Shown one piece after another: positions 52,534 through 61,064 of a stretch of DNA of 64,000 nucleotides (its first letter is position 1; every line of letters begins with the position of its first letter). A program made the translations under genes and the position numbers. This stretch comes from Polyangium sp. 6x1 (GTDB lineage: Bacteria > Myxococcota_A > Polyangia > Polyangiales > Polyangiaceae): assembly GCF_029946515.1 (NCBI RefSeq), contig NZ_JARZHH010000018.1:112499-176498 (forward strand). The letters are read 5' to 3'. The notes beneath the pieces are model-generated. The model was not told the DNA's origin, ran no database searches, and saw only the letters and a list, made by a program, of their open reading frames with translations.

Positions 52534-55355
52534 GACGATTGCTCCTCGTCGTCCTCGCTCGGCGCCTCGACGCTCGGCGGCGCCGGGGCCGGTTTGGCCA
52601 GCGCTTTTTCCATCGACACGGGGACGAGCTCGTACGTCTTCCCGCTCGCGTCTTTGTATTGCCCCGTGGGGCTCGCCTGGATCTGGAACACGCGGATGTC
52701 CGTCACGTTCGGGTTCATGGCGAGCTCCTCGATCTCTTGACGGACCACCTTGTCCATCGCGACCGGGATCTCCGCGAGGACCACGGTGACCTCGCCGCTC
52801 GCGCCCGCGGCGAACCTGCGTGACAGGATCGTCCACGCCTCGTGCTTGACCTCACGCGGGTCGTCTGCGGAGATCTTCGTCATTTCGATCCCGGCAGGCG
52901 TGGACTCGAGGTTCGTGGACGGCGTGCCCGCGGCGGTGCGCTGCTTCGCCACGTCCTCTGCGATGGCCCCGGCGTAGTCGAGGCCTCCCGACCAGAGAAT
53001 CACCCCGTTCGGCTTCGAGGAGACATCGGCGACCTTCGCGAATTCGTTCAGGTAGTTCTTCCGCTGGAGCGCCGCATAACGCAGGTCTTCGGGCTTGGTC
53101 GCGAGGGCGGCCTTGAGCCCGTCCCACATCGACTTCATCTTGGCGAACACCGGCGCGTCCGGCTGCGCGTGCACCTGCCCGATCGACGGCTGCGCGTCCT
53201 CCGCCTTCGCGACCTCTTTCGGGTGGGACCCGTGTCCGTGCCCCGGCGAGCCGCCTACGTTGATGTCGACCTTCGTCCCCGAAATGACGATGCCGGTCGC
53301 GTCGATGCGGATGAACCCGCCCGGCCCCTTCAGCGTGATGTCGCTGGACTCGCCGACGGTGTTCTGGCCGGCCTTGTAATGGATCTCCTTGCCCGTCTCC
53401 CGCGCGTAGCTCCCGCCGACCTTCTCGTGTTTCTCCTGGTACACGAAGACCGAGTGATCCTTGCCCGTGCGGTCTTTGCGGTTCTCCTTCGTGCGGAGGT
53501 GCAGGTCCCACTCCGTGCGCTCGCGCTTGTGGCCCTTCACCACCGCGTCCATGTCCTTTTTGACGAGCAGGCGCCGGTGCGTGAAGTTGTACTCGACCTC
53601 GTTCTTCCGGATGAGCTGCCAGCGATTGCCCAAGGTGTGCGTGTGGTGCAGCCGCCCGGTCATCTCGTGCCGCTCGGCTTCGGTGTGCTGGGTGCGGTTG
53701 CCGCCGACGTTCTCGAACAAGAGGGCCTGCACGATCTTGTCGCGGTCGCGGCCCACGGTGTCGACTTCGTCGTTTTTCACGAGCTTGCGGAGGTTCTTCT
53801 CCGCCTGCATGTAAAAGAGCTCTTCGCCCTTCTGGTCCTCGTACTTGATCTCGTTGAAGCCGTTCATCGCCGGCATCGACTGGCTCTTCCACGTGCTGAC
53901 GGTCTTGTGCTCCGGCAGCTTGTAGGGGACCGGCTTTTCAGCGTTGTAGACTCGTCCGGCGAGCACGGGGCGATCGGGGTCCCCCTCGATGAACGTCACG
54001 AGCAGCTCGTGCCCCACGCGCGGCAGGTTCAGCCAGCCATAGCCCGTGCCGCCCCAGCCCTCGACGACGCGGATCCAGCACGAGCTGTTGTCGTTGTAGA
54101 GGCCCTCCCGATCCCAGGGGAATTGCACGCGCACGCGGCCGAATTCGTCGACGTCGACCGCCTGATCGAGGTCGAGCCCCGAAGCGGGCCCCACGACCCG
54201 CACCGATTGCACGCCGAGCACCTCGGGCCGCGGCGTCACGAGCGGCGGGCGATAAGGCACATCCGCGAAGACCGCGTGGCCGAAGACGCTCCATTCCCCC
54301 TCGGCCGAGCCTTCGAGGATCGTGTCCGTCGTCAGCATCGGCCGCGCGACGTCGGAGTGTGGGTGGTGGTCGATCTGGAACACCACGCCCGGGGTCAGAT
54401 CATTGAGGTTGCTCTCGAAGGCGATGCCGCCGCGATCGGCCCGCGCCGCCTCGAGCGCCCGCGTCGCCCGCTTCGTGCCCGTCGGCTGATCGTGCCTTGC
54501 GATGCCTTTTTCGTCCGCGATGGGCGTATCGCCCCCGCGCCCCGCCTCGACGAACATGCCTCCGGCGATGTAATGGTATTGCTCGAACCGCGCCTCGTCC
54601 CCCGCCTTCGGCGCCTCCCCGAAGAGCGGGTAATCGGGCCGCCGGAAATCGTAGTCCCGGATCACGAGCGCTCCGGGCCGCACGTCACGCACGAGGGAGA
54701 TCTTCGAGACGAACTCCCGCTCGGCCTCCATCGTCGGGTTGTGCTCGTAAGGCACGGGCGCCCCGGGGCGCGGCGGGTTTTTGTGGAGCTGGTCGTTGAA
54801 GGTGAGCAGCGAGCCATTGTCATCCACGTCCGGGAACGTGTACGCGATGCCCGCCTCCTCCAGGATCCGGCTGACGAACGTGAAATCGCTCTCGCCGTAT
54901 TGCACCCGGAACTCGTGCTTCGGGTATTGCCCCCGATCGATCTTCCAGGCGCGCCGCACGTTCCACTCGTCGAGGATCTTGTCGACGATGTCGGGGACCG
55001 AGAGGTGCTGGAAGATGCGGTGATTGCGACGCTGATCGAGCAGCCACAGGTGCGGGACGATCCGGAACTGGTACGTCGACAGCACCTTGGTTTGCCGGTG
55101 CTCCGCGTGCGTCTGCTCCATGTAGCTCACGTACCCGCTCCAGACGCGCAGGCCGCCGCCCGAGAGGTTCACGTAGCCGGAGCGCACCTTGAAGATCGCC
55201 GGCTGCCCGACGATGGCGCCGATGTCGACGGCCGGGTTTTCGCTGCGCACCCAGAGCGAGACCGTGAACGGCGTGGAGACCGCCTCGTGGATCGAGAAGC
55301 GGCGCACCACGAGCGAGGTCTCCCCGGAATCGAAGCTCAATTCGAAGAAAGCCAT
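52530..55355 (-). CDS. vgrG: VgrG spike protein with C-terminal ADP-ribosyl-cyclase-like toxin domain
   Basis: The 941-residue protein starts with the VgrG gp27/gp5 body (about 1-690): FSIHEAVSTPFTVSLWVRS, YGESDFTFVSRILEEAGIAYTF, VRVQFPWDREGLYNDNSSCWIR, VLAGRVYNAEKPVPYKLPEH, then the beta-needle ending near GSSDITLKGPGGFIRIDATG. The extension (about 740-941) has VILWSGG (W788), NLESTPAG (E817) and AWTILSRRFAAGASGEVTVV (W841), then Glu874/876/877. Human CD38 has the same order with LWSRIKDLA, TLEDTLLG, WKTVSRRFAEAACDVVHV and a later Glu. This predicts an NAD-cyclising or NAD-hydrolysing toxin. A GAGG precedes the ATG. Confidence 0.9.
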   Translation of the reverse strand: MAFFELSFDSGETSLVVRRFSIHEAVSTPFTVSLWVRSENPAVDIGAIVGQPAIFKVRSGYVNLSGGGLRVWSGYVSYMEQTHAEHRQTKVLSTYQFRIVPHLWLLDQRRNHRIFQHLSVPDIVDKILDEWNVRRAWKIDRGQYPKHEFRVQYGESDFTFVSRILEEAGIAYTFPDVDDNGSLLTFNDQLHKNPPRPGAPVPYEHNPTMEAEREFVSKISLVRDVRPGALVIRDYDFRRPDYPLFGEAPKAGDEARFEQYHYIAGGMFVEAGRGGDTPIADEKGIARHDQPTGTKRATRALEAARADRGGIAFESNLNDLTPGVVFQIDHHPHSDVARPMLTTDTILEGSAEGEWSVFGHAVFADVPYRPPLVTPRPEVLGVQSVRVVGPASGLDLDQAVDVDEFGRVRVQFPWDREGLYNDNSSCWIRVVEGWGGTGYGWLNLPRVGHELLVTFIEGDPDRPVLAGRVYNAEKPVPYKLPEHKTVSTWKSQSMPAMNGFNEIKYEDQKGEELFYMQAEKNLRKLVKNDEVDTVGRDRDKIVQALLFENVGGNRTQHTEAERHEMTGRLHHTHTLGNRWQLIRKNEVEYNFTHRRLLVKKDMDAVVKGHKRERTEWDLHLRTKENRKDRTGKDHSVFVYQEKHEKVGGSYARETGKEIHYKAGQNTVGESSDITLKGPGGFIRIDATGIVISGTKVDINVGGSPGHGHGSHPKEVAKAEDAQPSIGQVHAQPDAPVFAKMKSMWDGLKAALATKPEDLRYAALQRKNYLNEFAKVADVSSKPNGVILWSGGLDYAGAIAEDVAKQRTAAGTPSTNLESTPAGIEMTKISADDPREVKHEAWTILSRRFAAGASGEVTVVLAEIPVAMDKVVRQEIEELAMNPNVTDIRVFQIQASPTGQYKDASGKTYELVPVSMEKALAKPAPAPPSVEAPSEDDEEQSS

Positions 55356-55367
55356 GATGACCTCGCC

Positions 55368-56978
55368 TCAGCCGTTCTGCGGCGGCAGGTGGTGGGGCCG
55401 CACTTTCACGCTGCTCGAATAGCTCGGCTGTGCCGCCGTCATGATGACCCTGCGCTGGAGCCGCGGCAGCTCGCCCTCCTCGTCCGCGCGCGGGGCGAGC
55501 GCGAAGAGCCAGGGGTGCTCGTTGACCATCTCCGACTGCGAGTCGTGGATGTACGTCGTGCGCAGGGCCTGGAATGCCGGGTTCGAGACGCGCGGGACGA
55601 TGTTCGCCCAGGCCGGGTTTTGCGGGCGCCGCGGCGGCGGCTGGTAGAAGCCCATCGTGGGCATGCCCGTCACGGCCGCCGACATGTCGAAGGCCGGATA
55701 CTCGGGCTCCGGCGCCGGCCCATACATCCGGATCATGTACTCCTCGGTCCGGAAGGAGTGGATGTACTGGCTCGTCGGCTGTTCCTTGTGGTTTGCCCAG
55801 TCCTTGTTGCTCCGGAAATCACAATAGAGGCGGTAGAGCCGGATGCACTCGCCCGTCGGCTCGGGGATGTCCTCGATGGGAACCGTGGCCTTCTTCATGG
55901 CGCGCCACATGTCCCAGAGCGTGATGAACTTGATGTCGCCCTTCTTCCGGTCGTCCCTCGTGGGCCCCGTGCGATCGAGGTACGAGCCGCCGATGTCGCT
56001 GTGGCACCCCGGATACCACATCTCGCTCATCCACTTCGCGTAATCGCGCGGGTTCTGGTAACGCGGGTCCGCCGGGTCGTCGTTCCTCCCTCGCGGCTTG
56101 GCCGGGTCCGAGTTGGGATCCATGAAGATCGACGTGAGCGGGAACTGGGAGCGGAACTCGTCCTCCGCGACGAAATGGACGCAATACTCGACGTACGTGT
56201 GATCGACGTCGAGCAAGAACGTGCCCGTCTCCCAGCCGAACATCGAGACGGTATCGTAGATCCCCATGAACTTCGGCGTGATCGTCGACGGATCGAAGCA
56301 CTCGTAGAACTCGTCGAGGGCCGCGATCTCGTCCGGCTTGTAGAGCCGGAACTGCGAATCGGTGATCTTCTTGTTGAGGTTCGCCACGCGATTGGCGCGC
56401 ACCTGATTGACGAAATCACGTGCGAGCGCCGCGCCGCGGCTGAAGCCGAAGACGTCGAAATACTTCTCCGTCGCCAGCTCGTTCGTCTGGTAGCTGTAGA
56501 ACTCGGCGAGCATCCTGAGGCCCCATTCGATGCGAGCCTTGCCGCCGTGGCCGCGGGCGGTGCCGCGCGTGTTTCCCTTCCGATCCTCGGTCTGCGACTT
56601 CGGCTTCCCGTCCATCGTCTGGCCCATCGTCGGGTCGAGGCTCGGATCGACGGGGATCGCGTCGCCATTCCCGTCGTAATCGGTACCGACGCCGTGATGG
56701 TACGCCTTGTCGAGGACGGGTTGCCTCCTCGGGCCATATTTCTGGTACAGGTACACGACGTTCGTCGCGCCGTTGTCCCTGTTCCCCTCCGGCAAGGGGC
56801 GGCCGTTCTGACGCTGCTCGCGGCGCAGATCGGTCCACATGTTGTTGCCGGTGCCGTCGAAGAAAATGCCGATCCGGATGCGGCCGCGCGGGCAGCGCGC
56901 CTCCCCGCACGGCGACTCGAGCGGCAAGCCCTGTCCATTCTCCAGCGCTGCAAGCGCCCTCATGAACGCGTCGCCCAT
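55368..56978 (-). CDS. DUF2235 lipase-type T6SS effector
   Basis: The 536-residue protein is of the DUF2235/Tle type, alpha/beta-hydrolase phospholipases delivered by T6SS. It begins its domain with RIRIGIFFDGTGNN (about 34-46). The nucleophile elbow is FGFSRGAAL (Ser180), followed by MGIYDTVSMFG (about 240) with the catalytic Asp region and WYPGCHSDIGGSYLD with the His (about 325). No signal peptide is present. The C-terminus (about 430-536) may be the part that binds the adaptor. It lies between the DUF4123 adaptor genes and the second VgrG, 12 bases before the latter. Confidence 0.9.
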   Translation of the reverse strand: MGDAFMRALAALENGQGLPLESPCGEARCPRGRIRIGIFFDGTGNNMWTDLRREQRQNGRPLPEGNRDNGATNVVYLYQKYGPRRQPVLDKAYHHGVGTDYDGNGDAIPVDPSLDPTMGQTMDGKPKSQTEDRKGNTRGTARGHGGKARIEWGLRMLAEFYSYQTNELATEKYFDVFGFSRGAALARDFVNQVRANRVANLNKKITDSQFRLYKPDEIAALDEFYECFDPSTITPKFMGIYDTVSMFGWETGTFLLDVDHTYVEYCVHFVAEDEFRSQFPLTSIFMDPNSDPAKPRGRNDDPADPRYQNPRDYAKWMSEMWYPGCHSDIGGSYLDRTGPTRDDRKKGDIKFITLWDMWRAMKKATVPIEDIPEPTGECIRLYRLYCDFRSNKDWANHKEQPTSQYIHSFRTEEYMIRMYGPAPEPEYPAFDMSAAVTGMPTMGFYQPPPRRPQNPAWANIVPRVSNPAFQALRTTYIHDSQSEMVNEHPWLFALAPRADEEGELPRLQRRVIMTAAQPSYSSSVKVRPHHLPPQNG

Positions 56979-56981
56979 ACG

Positions 56982-57395
56982 TCACTCCTCGCTGCCCGGA
57001 TCGGCCATCTCACGATCCACGATTCGCCAGTACTCCGCCGCGTCGCACATCGCCTCCGCCTCGTCCCAGGCGCGCGGCGAGATCTCCCCGACGAGCCCCT
57101 CGAGGCGCTCCTGCTCGGGCAAAGACCCGTCCGCGAGCAGCCGCGTGATGGCGCTCTGCTCGTGGAATCGCGGGTTGATCAGCATCATGTGCGCCGTGAA
57201 CACGGCCAGGCTGCGCTCGAACGTGAAGCCCCGCTCGCGCCCCTTCACGATGCAATGCGCGACCCGCCGCCGCAGGACGTCCGGCGGAATCAGCATGACG
57301 TCGCGTCGATAATGCAGGTTCATGTGCCGCACGATGCGATCGACGAACGCCGAGAACCCCGCGTCCCTCCGCTGGTTCTTCGTGACGAGGAGCAT
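56982..57395 (-). CDS. Small T6SS effector-partner protein
   Basis: The 137-residue helical protein overlaps the upstream stop by one base (TGATG) and ends 3 bases before the DUF2235 gene. Its central ERGFTFERSLAVFTAHMMLINPRF resembles small proteins found beside DUF4123 adaptors (pattern GFT...R...F...M). I read it as an adaptor or chaperone partner for the DUF2235 effector; this is inference from position and pattern. There is no signal peptide and no catalytic motif. Confidence 0.68.
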   Translation of the reverse strand: MLLVTKNQRRDAGFSAFVDRIVRHMNLHYRRDVMLIPPDVLRRRVAHCIVKGRERGFTFERSLAVFTAHMMLINPRFHEQSAITRLLADGSLPEQERLEGLVGEISPRAWDEAEAMCDAAEYWRIVDREMADPGSEE

Positions 57396-58309
57396 CAGCC
57401 CACCTCCGGGACGAACCGCGCCACCTGCCCGAATTCGTCCTCGAGCAGGAAGGCCCCGATCTCGCCGAAGAGCTCCGCCCGCTGCTTCGGCGTCGTCGTC
57501 GGCAAGAACTCCCGCAAGACGACGGGATCGTAGAACCGAAAATAATACTTCTTTCGTGTATCGGCGTCCGCCACCATCAAGAAGCGCCGGAGGTGCCGCC
57601 GCAGCTCCTTCCACCCGTGGGCGAACTCGATGAAGATCCCCCACCGATTCCCCCAGCCCTCCTCCACGAGCCGCGCGAGCAGCGAGGACGAAGGCTGCAA
57701 TTCGACGAGGTGCGGCGCCACGTGCTCGAGCGCCTGGCCGTCGATGCCCTCGTACAGCGAGCGGTACGGATCCACCGACTCCCGCACGAGCGTCAGGATC
57801 CGATCCGCCCGCGCCGCGTCGAGCACCACGTAGAGCCCTTCGACCTTCTGCAATCGTTCGAGCGCTGCCTGCTTTCGAGCCGCCTTCGTTTGCTTGTCGC
57901 GGATCGCCCGCTCGCGGTTGTGCGCCATCCAGCGCGCCTCCGGCGGCGGCAGGTCCTCCGGATCCTCCGCGAGCAGCCGCTCGAGCTCGTCCTCCTCCGG
58001 CGGCGTCGCGCCCTCGAGGTACACCATGAAGTCGCTCTCGCCCGCGCGGATCCAGCTCCCGTTTCCGAGCTCCTCCTCCGCCGAGATCTTTTGACCTCCC
58101 ACGAGCGTCCCCGTCGCGCTCGCGAGGTCACGCACCCAGGCCCTCGATCCGTCGTACGCGACCTCGAAATGCACCCCCGACATCTGTTTGTCCGGGATGA
58201 TCCATTGCGCCTTGGCCTTCCGACCGACGCGCAGCGTGTCCCCGGGCGACAGCACCTTCTTCGTGCCGCCGAGAGATCCCCACCGAAGCTCGACGATCGC
58301 CCGCTGCAT
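57395..58309 (-). CDS. FHA-DUF4123 fusion, T6SS adaptor
   Basis: In this 304-residue protein, residues 1-95 are an FHA domain (TLRVGRKAKAQWIIPDKQMSGVHFEV, with S..H intact; the usual NG is TG in SATGTLVGG). Residues about 155-295 are DUF4123 (LYVVLDAARADRILTL, YRSLYEGIDGQALEHVAPHL, LLARLVEEGWGNRWGIFIEF, RRHLRRFLMV, YFRFYDPVVLREFLP). DUF4123 proteins (Tap/Tec) load an effector onto VgrG. The FHA domain would let phosphorylation control loading, or dock the adaptor to a T6SS-linked kinase target. Separated from the PAAR gene by 3 bases. Confidence 0.88.
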   Translation of the reverse strand: MQRAIVELRWGSLGGTKKVLSPGDTLRVGRKAKAQWIIPDKQMSGVHFEVAYDGSRAWVRDLASATGTLVGGQKISAEEELGNGSWIRAGESDFMVYLEGATPPEEDELERLLAEDPEDLPPPEARWMAHNRERAIRDKQTKAARKQAALERLQKVEGLYVVLDAARADRILTLVRESVDPYRSLYEGIDGQALEHVAPHLVELQPSSSLLARLVEEGWGNRWGIFIEFAHGWKELRRHLRRFLMVADADTRKKYYFRFYDPVVLREFLPTTTPKQRAELFGEIGAFLLEDEFGQVARFVPEVG

Positions 58310-58312
58310 GGC

Positions 58313-58705
58313 TCAGCTCTCGCCGCGGTTCTTTCGCGCCGCCTCGCGCTCCTGCTTCGCCCGCTCGCACTCCTCGCAGAAGGGCTCGTTCGTGCGGAGC
58401 GTCTCGGCCTGCGGCGACGAGCCGATGTTCACCGTCGGGCAGCCCACCACGATCTTGCCGCCGTGCGACGTCGGATCCCCCATTCGCGCCGCGTCCTTCT
58501 TGCCGATCTTCACCGTCGGCTCGCCCTCCGACACCGAGTCGGGCGGCCCGATGCAGATGAGTTTGTCGCCGACCCGCGCCGCCGGCATGTAGCCGATGAG
58601 CACCGTCGGCTCGCCGCTGATCACCGGCCCGCCGACGTGCGGCTTCGGGCCCGGATCGACCTTGGGGCAAACGTGCATGTCCGTGATTCGCGCAGCAGCA
58701 GGCAT
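58313..58705 (-). CDS. PAAR-domain spike tip protein
   Basis: The 130-residue protein shows the PAAR repeat pattern: MPAAARITDMHVCPKVDPG, GYMPAARVGDKLICIGPPD, KIGKKDAARMGDPTSHGGKI, VGCPTVNIGS. It sharpens the VgrG spike with a zinc-bound cone. The C-terminal tail (about 100-130) is charged and has CEEC. AGGGGAAAAG precedes the ATG. It is placed between the first VgrG (15 bases) and the FHA-DUF4123 adaptor. Confidence 0.9.
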   Translation of the reverse strand: MPAAARITDMHVCPKVDPGPKPHVGGPVISGEPTVLIGYMPAARVGDKLICIGPPDSVSEGEPTVKIGKKDAARMGDPTSHGGKIVVGCPTVNIGSSPQAETLRTNEPFCEECERAKQEREAARKNRGES

Positions 58706-58720
58706 GACCTTTTCCCCTTC

Positions 58721-60943
58721 CTATTGTCCGATGCCCTCGACACGCAGATCGATCGGCTTCGGGCGCTCCGGCTCGTCCACCACCGCGAGCTTCGCCTCGT
58801 CCGGCACGATCGGCTTCGATCCCGACCCGCTGCCCGCGCTGCCGCCGCTGTTGATGCGCACGAGGTTGCCCTTGATCGTCACCCCACCCGAATCGATCCG
58901 GATGAACCCGCCCGGGCCCTTCAAGGTCAGATCCTTGGCCGCCTCGATCACGATCGAGCTGCCTGCCTTGAGGTGGATCTCCTTCGAGACCTCGAGCGCC
59001 GCGTTCTTGGCGATCTTCTCGTAGTGATTCTTGTCGACCGTGAGCGAGAGCGTCCCGTCGACGCGCTCGTTGCGGTTGCCCATCACGTACAGGCTCGAGT
59101 CCTTCTCGACGCGCTCGCGGCGCATCTTTTTCACGACGATGTCCTGATCCTTCTGGATGAGGAGCTGCATGTTGCCGTCGGTGATCTCGTGCTCGTCGCC
59201 GTTGATGAGCTTCAAGCTGCCGCCGCCGACGAAGAGCGTCCGATCCTTGTCGGTGATCTCGACGCGGTTGACGCTCGTCACCTCGGTGCGCGTGCCGCTC
59301 GTCGACTCGACCTCGTGGCGCACGACGTACTTGTGCCGATCGTGGCCGATCGTGATGATCTCGTCGTTCTTGACGTACTTGCGCAGGTTCTTCTCGGCCT
59401 GCATCCAGACGAGCTCGCGCGTCTTGAGATCCTCGAACATGATCTCGTTGAAGCCATTTCCGCCGAGCGACGAGTTGCTCTTCCACGTGCTGCGCGTCTT
59501 GTACCTCGGCAGCTCGTACGGCACGATCTGCGTCGCGTTGAAGACGCGGCCCGTGATGATCGGCATGTCCGGATCGCCGTCGAGGAAGCCGACGAGCACC
59601 TCCTGGCCGATGCGCGGGATCACGATCATGCCGTAGCCCGTGCCCGCCCAGCCCTGGCTCACGCGGATCCAGCACGAGCTGTTGTCGTCGAACGTGCCCT
59701 CGCGATCCCACGGGAACTGCACGCGCACCCGGCCGAACTCGTCGACGTGGATCTCCTGTCCGGGCGGGCCGACCACGGTCGCGCTTTGCACGTTGTTGAG
59801 CTTCGGCTTCGGCGTCCGCATCGGCGGCCGGTACACGACGTCCGTGTAGACGCTCCGCGCCGAGATGCTCCACTCGTCCTGCGGGCTGCCCTCGATGCGC
59901 AGATCGATCACGAGCAGATCCGAGCCCTCGCCGATCTCGGGATGCGGGTGGTGGCCGATGTTGAAGATCATGCCCGGCGCGAGGTCGGGGCAATTCGTGT
60001 CGACCGCGACCTGCCTCCGGCCCATGCGCCGCCCGAGCAGAGCCCGATCCGCGCGCCCCTTGCCGTATTTCTCTTCGTGCCGCGCGACGCCCTTGTCGTC
60101 GGCGACCGGCGTGTTCCCGTCCGCCTTGCCCGTCTCCGAGAGGAACGAGCCCGGCTGGTAGACGTATTGCTCGTATTTGTCCTCGGGCGCGGCCGAGCGC
60201 GGCGACTGCTGGTTCAGCTCGTACGAGGGCCTGCGGAAATCGTAGTCGCGCTGCGTGTGGAGCCCCGGCCGGACCTCGTGCGAGAGCCGGACGTTCGTCA
60301 CGAACTCCTTCTCCGACTCCTGGTTCGGCTCCTCGATGTACGAGATGGGCAAACCCCCGCGCTTCGGCCCCTTCTCCAGTTTGTCGTGGAACGTGATGTT
60401 CGTGCCCGCCTCGTCGGGGAACGTGAACGCGATGCCCGCCTCCTCCACGAGGCGGCTCATGAACGCGTAGTCGCTCTCGCCGTACTGGACCTTGTATTCG
60501 AGCTTCGGATACGTGCCGCGATCGATCTTCCAGACGGGCGTGATGCCCCACTCGCCGAGGAGTTTGTCGACGATGTCCGGGATCGAGAGGTGCTGGTAGA
60601 TGCGATGACCACGACGCTGCGTGAGCAGCCAGGCCTTCGGCGCGATGCGCAGGAAGTACGTCGATTCGGCCTTCTGCCCCGGCAGCGGCGCGACGCCGTG
60701 GACCTGCTCGACGTGCGTCACGACGCCCTTCCACGTCCGCGATCCGAGCCCGGCGACGAAGCGCACGCCGTGCACGATCTTGAGCGACGCGTCCTTGCCG
60801 ATGATGCCCTCGAGATCGACGTCCGGATCTTCGCAGCGGGCCCACACGGCGATCGTGGAGAGGGCCGAGACGCTCTCCTCCACCGTGAAGCGACGAACGG
60901 AGAGATCCGCGCCTGAAGCTACCTTGAGCTCGAGGATGGGCAT
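58721..60943 (-). CDS. vgrG: VgrG spike protein (no toxin extension)
   Basis: The 740-residue VgrG has the full gp27/gp5 body: VRRFTVEESVSALSTIAVWA, YGESDYAFMSRLVEEAGIAF, VRVQFPWDREGTFDDNSSCW, VLVGFLDGDPDMPIITGRVF, then a needle with KGPGGFIRIDSGGVTIKGN and a short tail (to residue 740) with no effector domain. It is about 60% similar by eye to the second VgrG over the shared body, suggesting duplication. It starts the operon: TAGGAT ends 7 bases before the ATG, so its message looks leaderless. Confidence 0.95.
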   Translation of the reverse strand: MPILELKVASGADLSVRRFTVEESVSALSTIAVWARCEDPDVDLEGIIGKDASLKIVHGVRFVAGLGSRTWKGVVTHVEQVHGVAPLPGQKAESTYFLRIAPKAWLLTQRRGHRIYQHLSIPDIVDKLLGEWGITPVWKIDRGTYPKLEYKVQYGESDYAFMSRLVEEAGIAFTFPDEAGTNITFHDKLEKGPKRGGLPISYIEEPNQESEKEFVTNVRLSHEVRPGLHTQRDYDFRRPSYELNQQSPRSAAPEDKYEQYVYQPGSFLSETGKADGNTPVADDKGVARHEEKYGKGRADRALLGRRMGRRQVAVDTNCPDLAPGMIFNIGHHPHPEIGEGSDLLVIDLRIEGSPQDEWSISARSVYTDVVYRPPMRTPKPKLNNVQSATVVGPPGQEIHVDEFGRVRVQFPWDREGTFDDNSSCWIRVSQGWAGTGYGMIVIPRIGQEVLVGFLDGDPDMPIITGRVFNATQIVPYELPRYKTRSTWKSNSSLGGNGFNEIMFEDLKTRELVWMQAEKNLRKYVKNDEIITIGHDRHKYVVRHEVESTSGTRTEVTSVNRVEITDKDRTLFVGGGSLKLINGDEHEITDGNMQLLIQKDQDIVVKKMRRERVEKDSSLYVMGNRNERVDGTLSLTVDKNHYEKIAKNAALEVSKEIHLKAGSSIVIEAAKDLTLKGPGGFIRIDSGGVTIKGNLVRINSGGSAGSGSGSKPIVPDEAKLAVVDEPERPKPIDLRVEGIGQ

Positions 60944-60950
60944 GTTTGTA

Positions 60951-60956
60951 ATCCTA
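60951..60956 (-). promoter_or_regulatory. Putative -10 element of the T6SS effector operon
   Basis: TAGGAT on the minus strand ends 7 bases before the vgrG ATG at 60943. No good -35 is visible 17 bases upstream (GTTCTC). The position next to a terminator hairpin (60977-60997) supports transcription starting here rather than reading in from upstream. Confidence 0.4.
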
Positions 60957-60976
60957 CCACGCGTGTCAGAGCAGAG

Positions 60977-60997
60977 AACAAGGGACTTTTCCTTGTT
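60977..60997. terminator. Hairpin terminator upstream of the T6SS operon
   Basis: AACAAGG (60977-60983), a 7-base loop and CCTTGTT (60991-60997) form a perfect 7-bp stem with a T run (TTTTT) just after on the plus strand. On the minus strand it would end the transcript of the DUF898-DUF2752 genes before the T6SS operon. Confidence 0.55.
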
Positions 60998-61064
60998 TTT
61001 GCGTCTACGCGCGCCATGCCCGAGCGGATTTTTCTATGGAGTCATTTGCCGCGCCGCGTGACGG

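Noticed and set aside
52842..57533. A 1563-residue open frame on the plus strand opposite the T6SS operon
   Set aside because: It is the mirror frame of the VgrG, DUF2235 and adaptor genes; composition is His/Arg/Asp/Val-rich as in GC-rich shadows, with no recognisable domain.
57593..60916. An 1107-residue open frame on the plus strand
   Set aside because: It is the antisense shadow of the first VgrG, PAAR and adaptor genes, with no domain and shadow-type composition.
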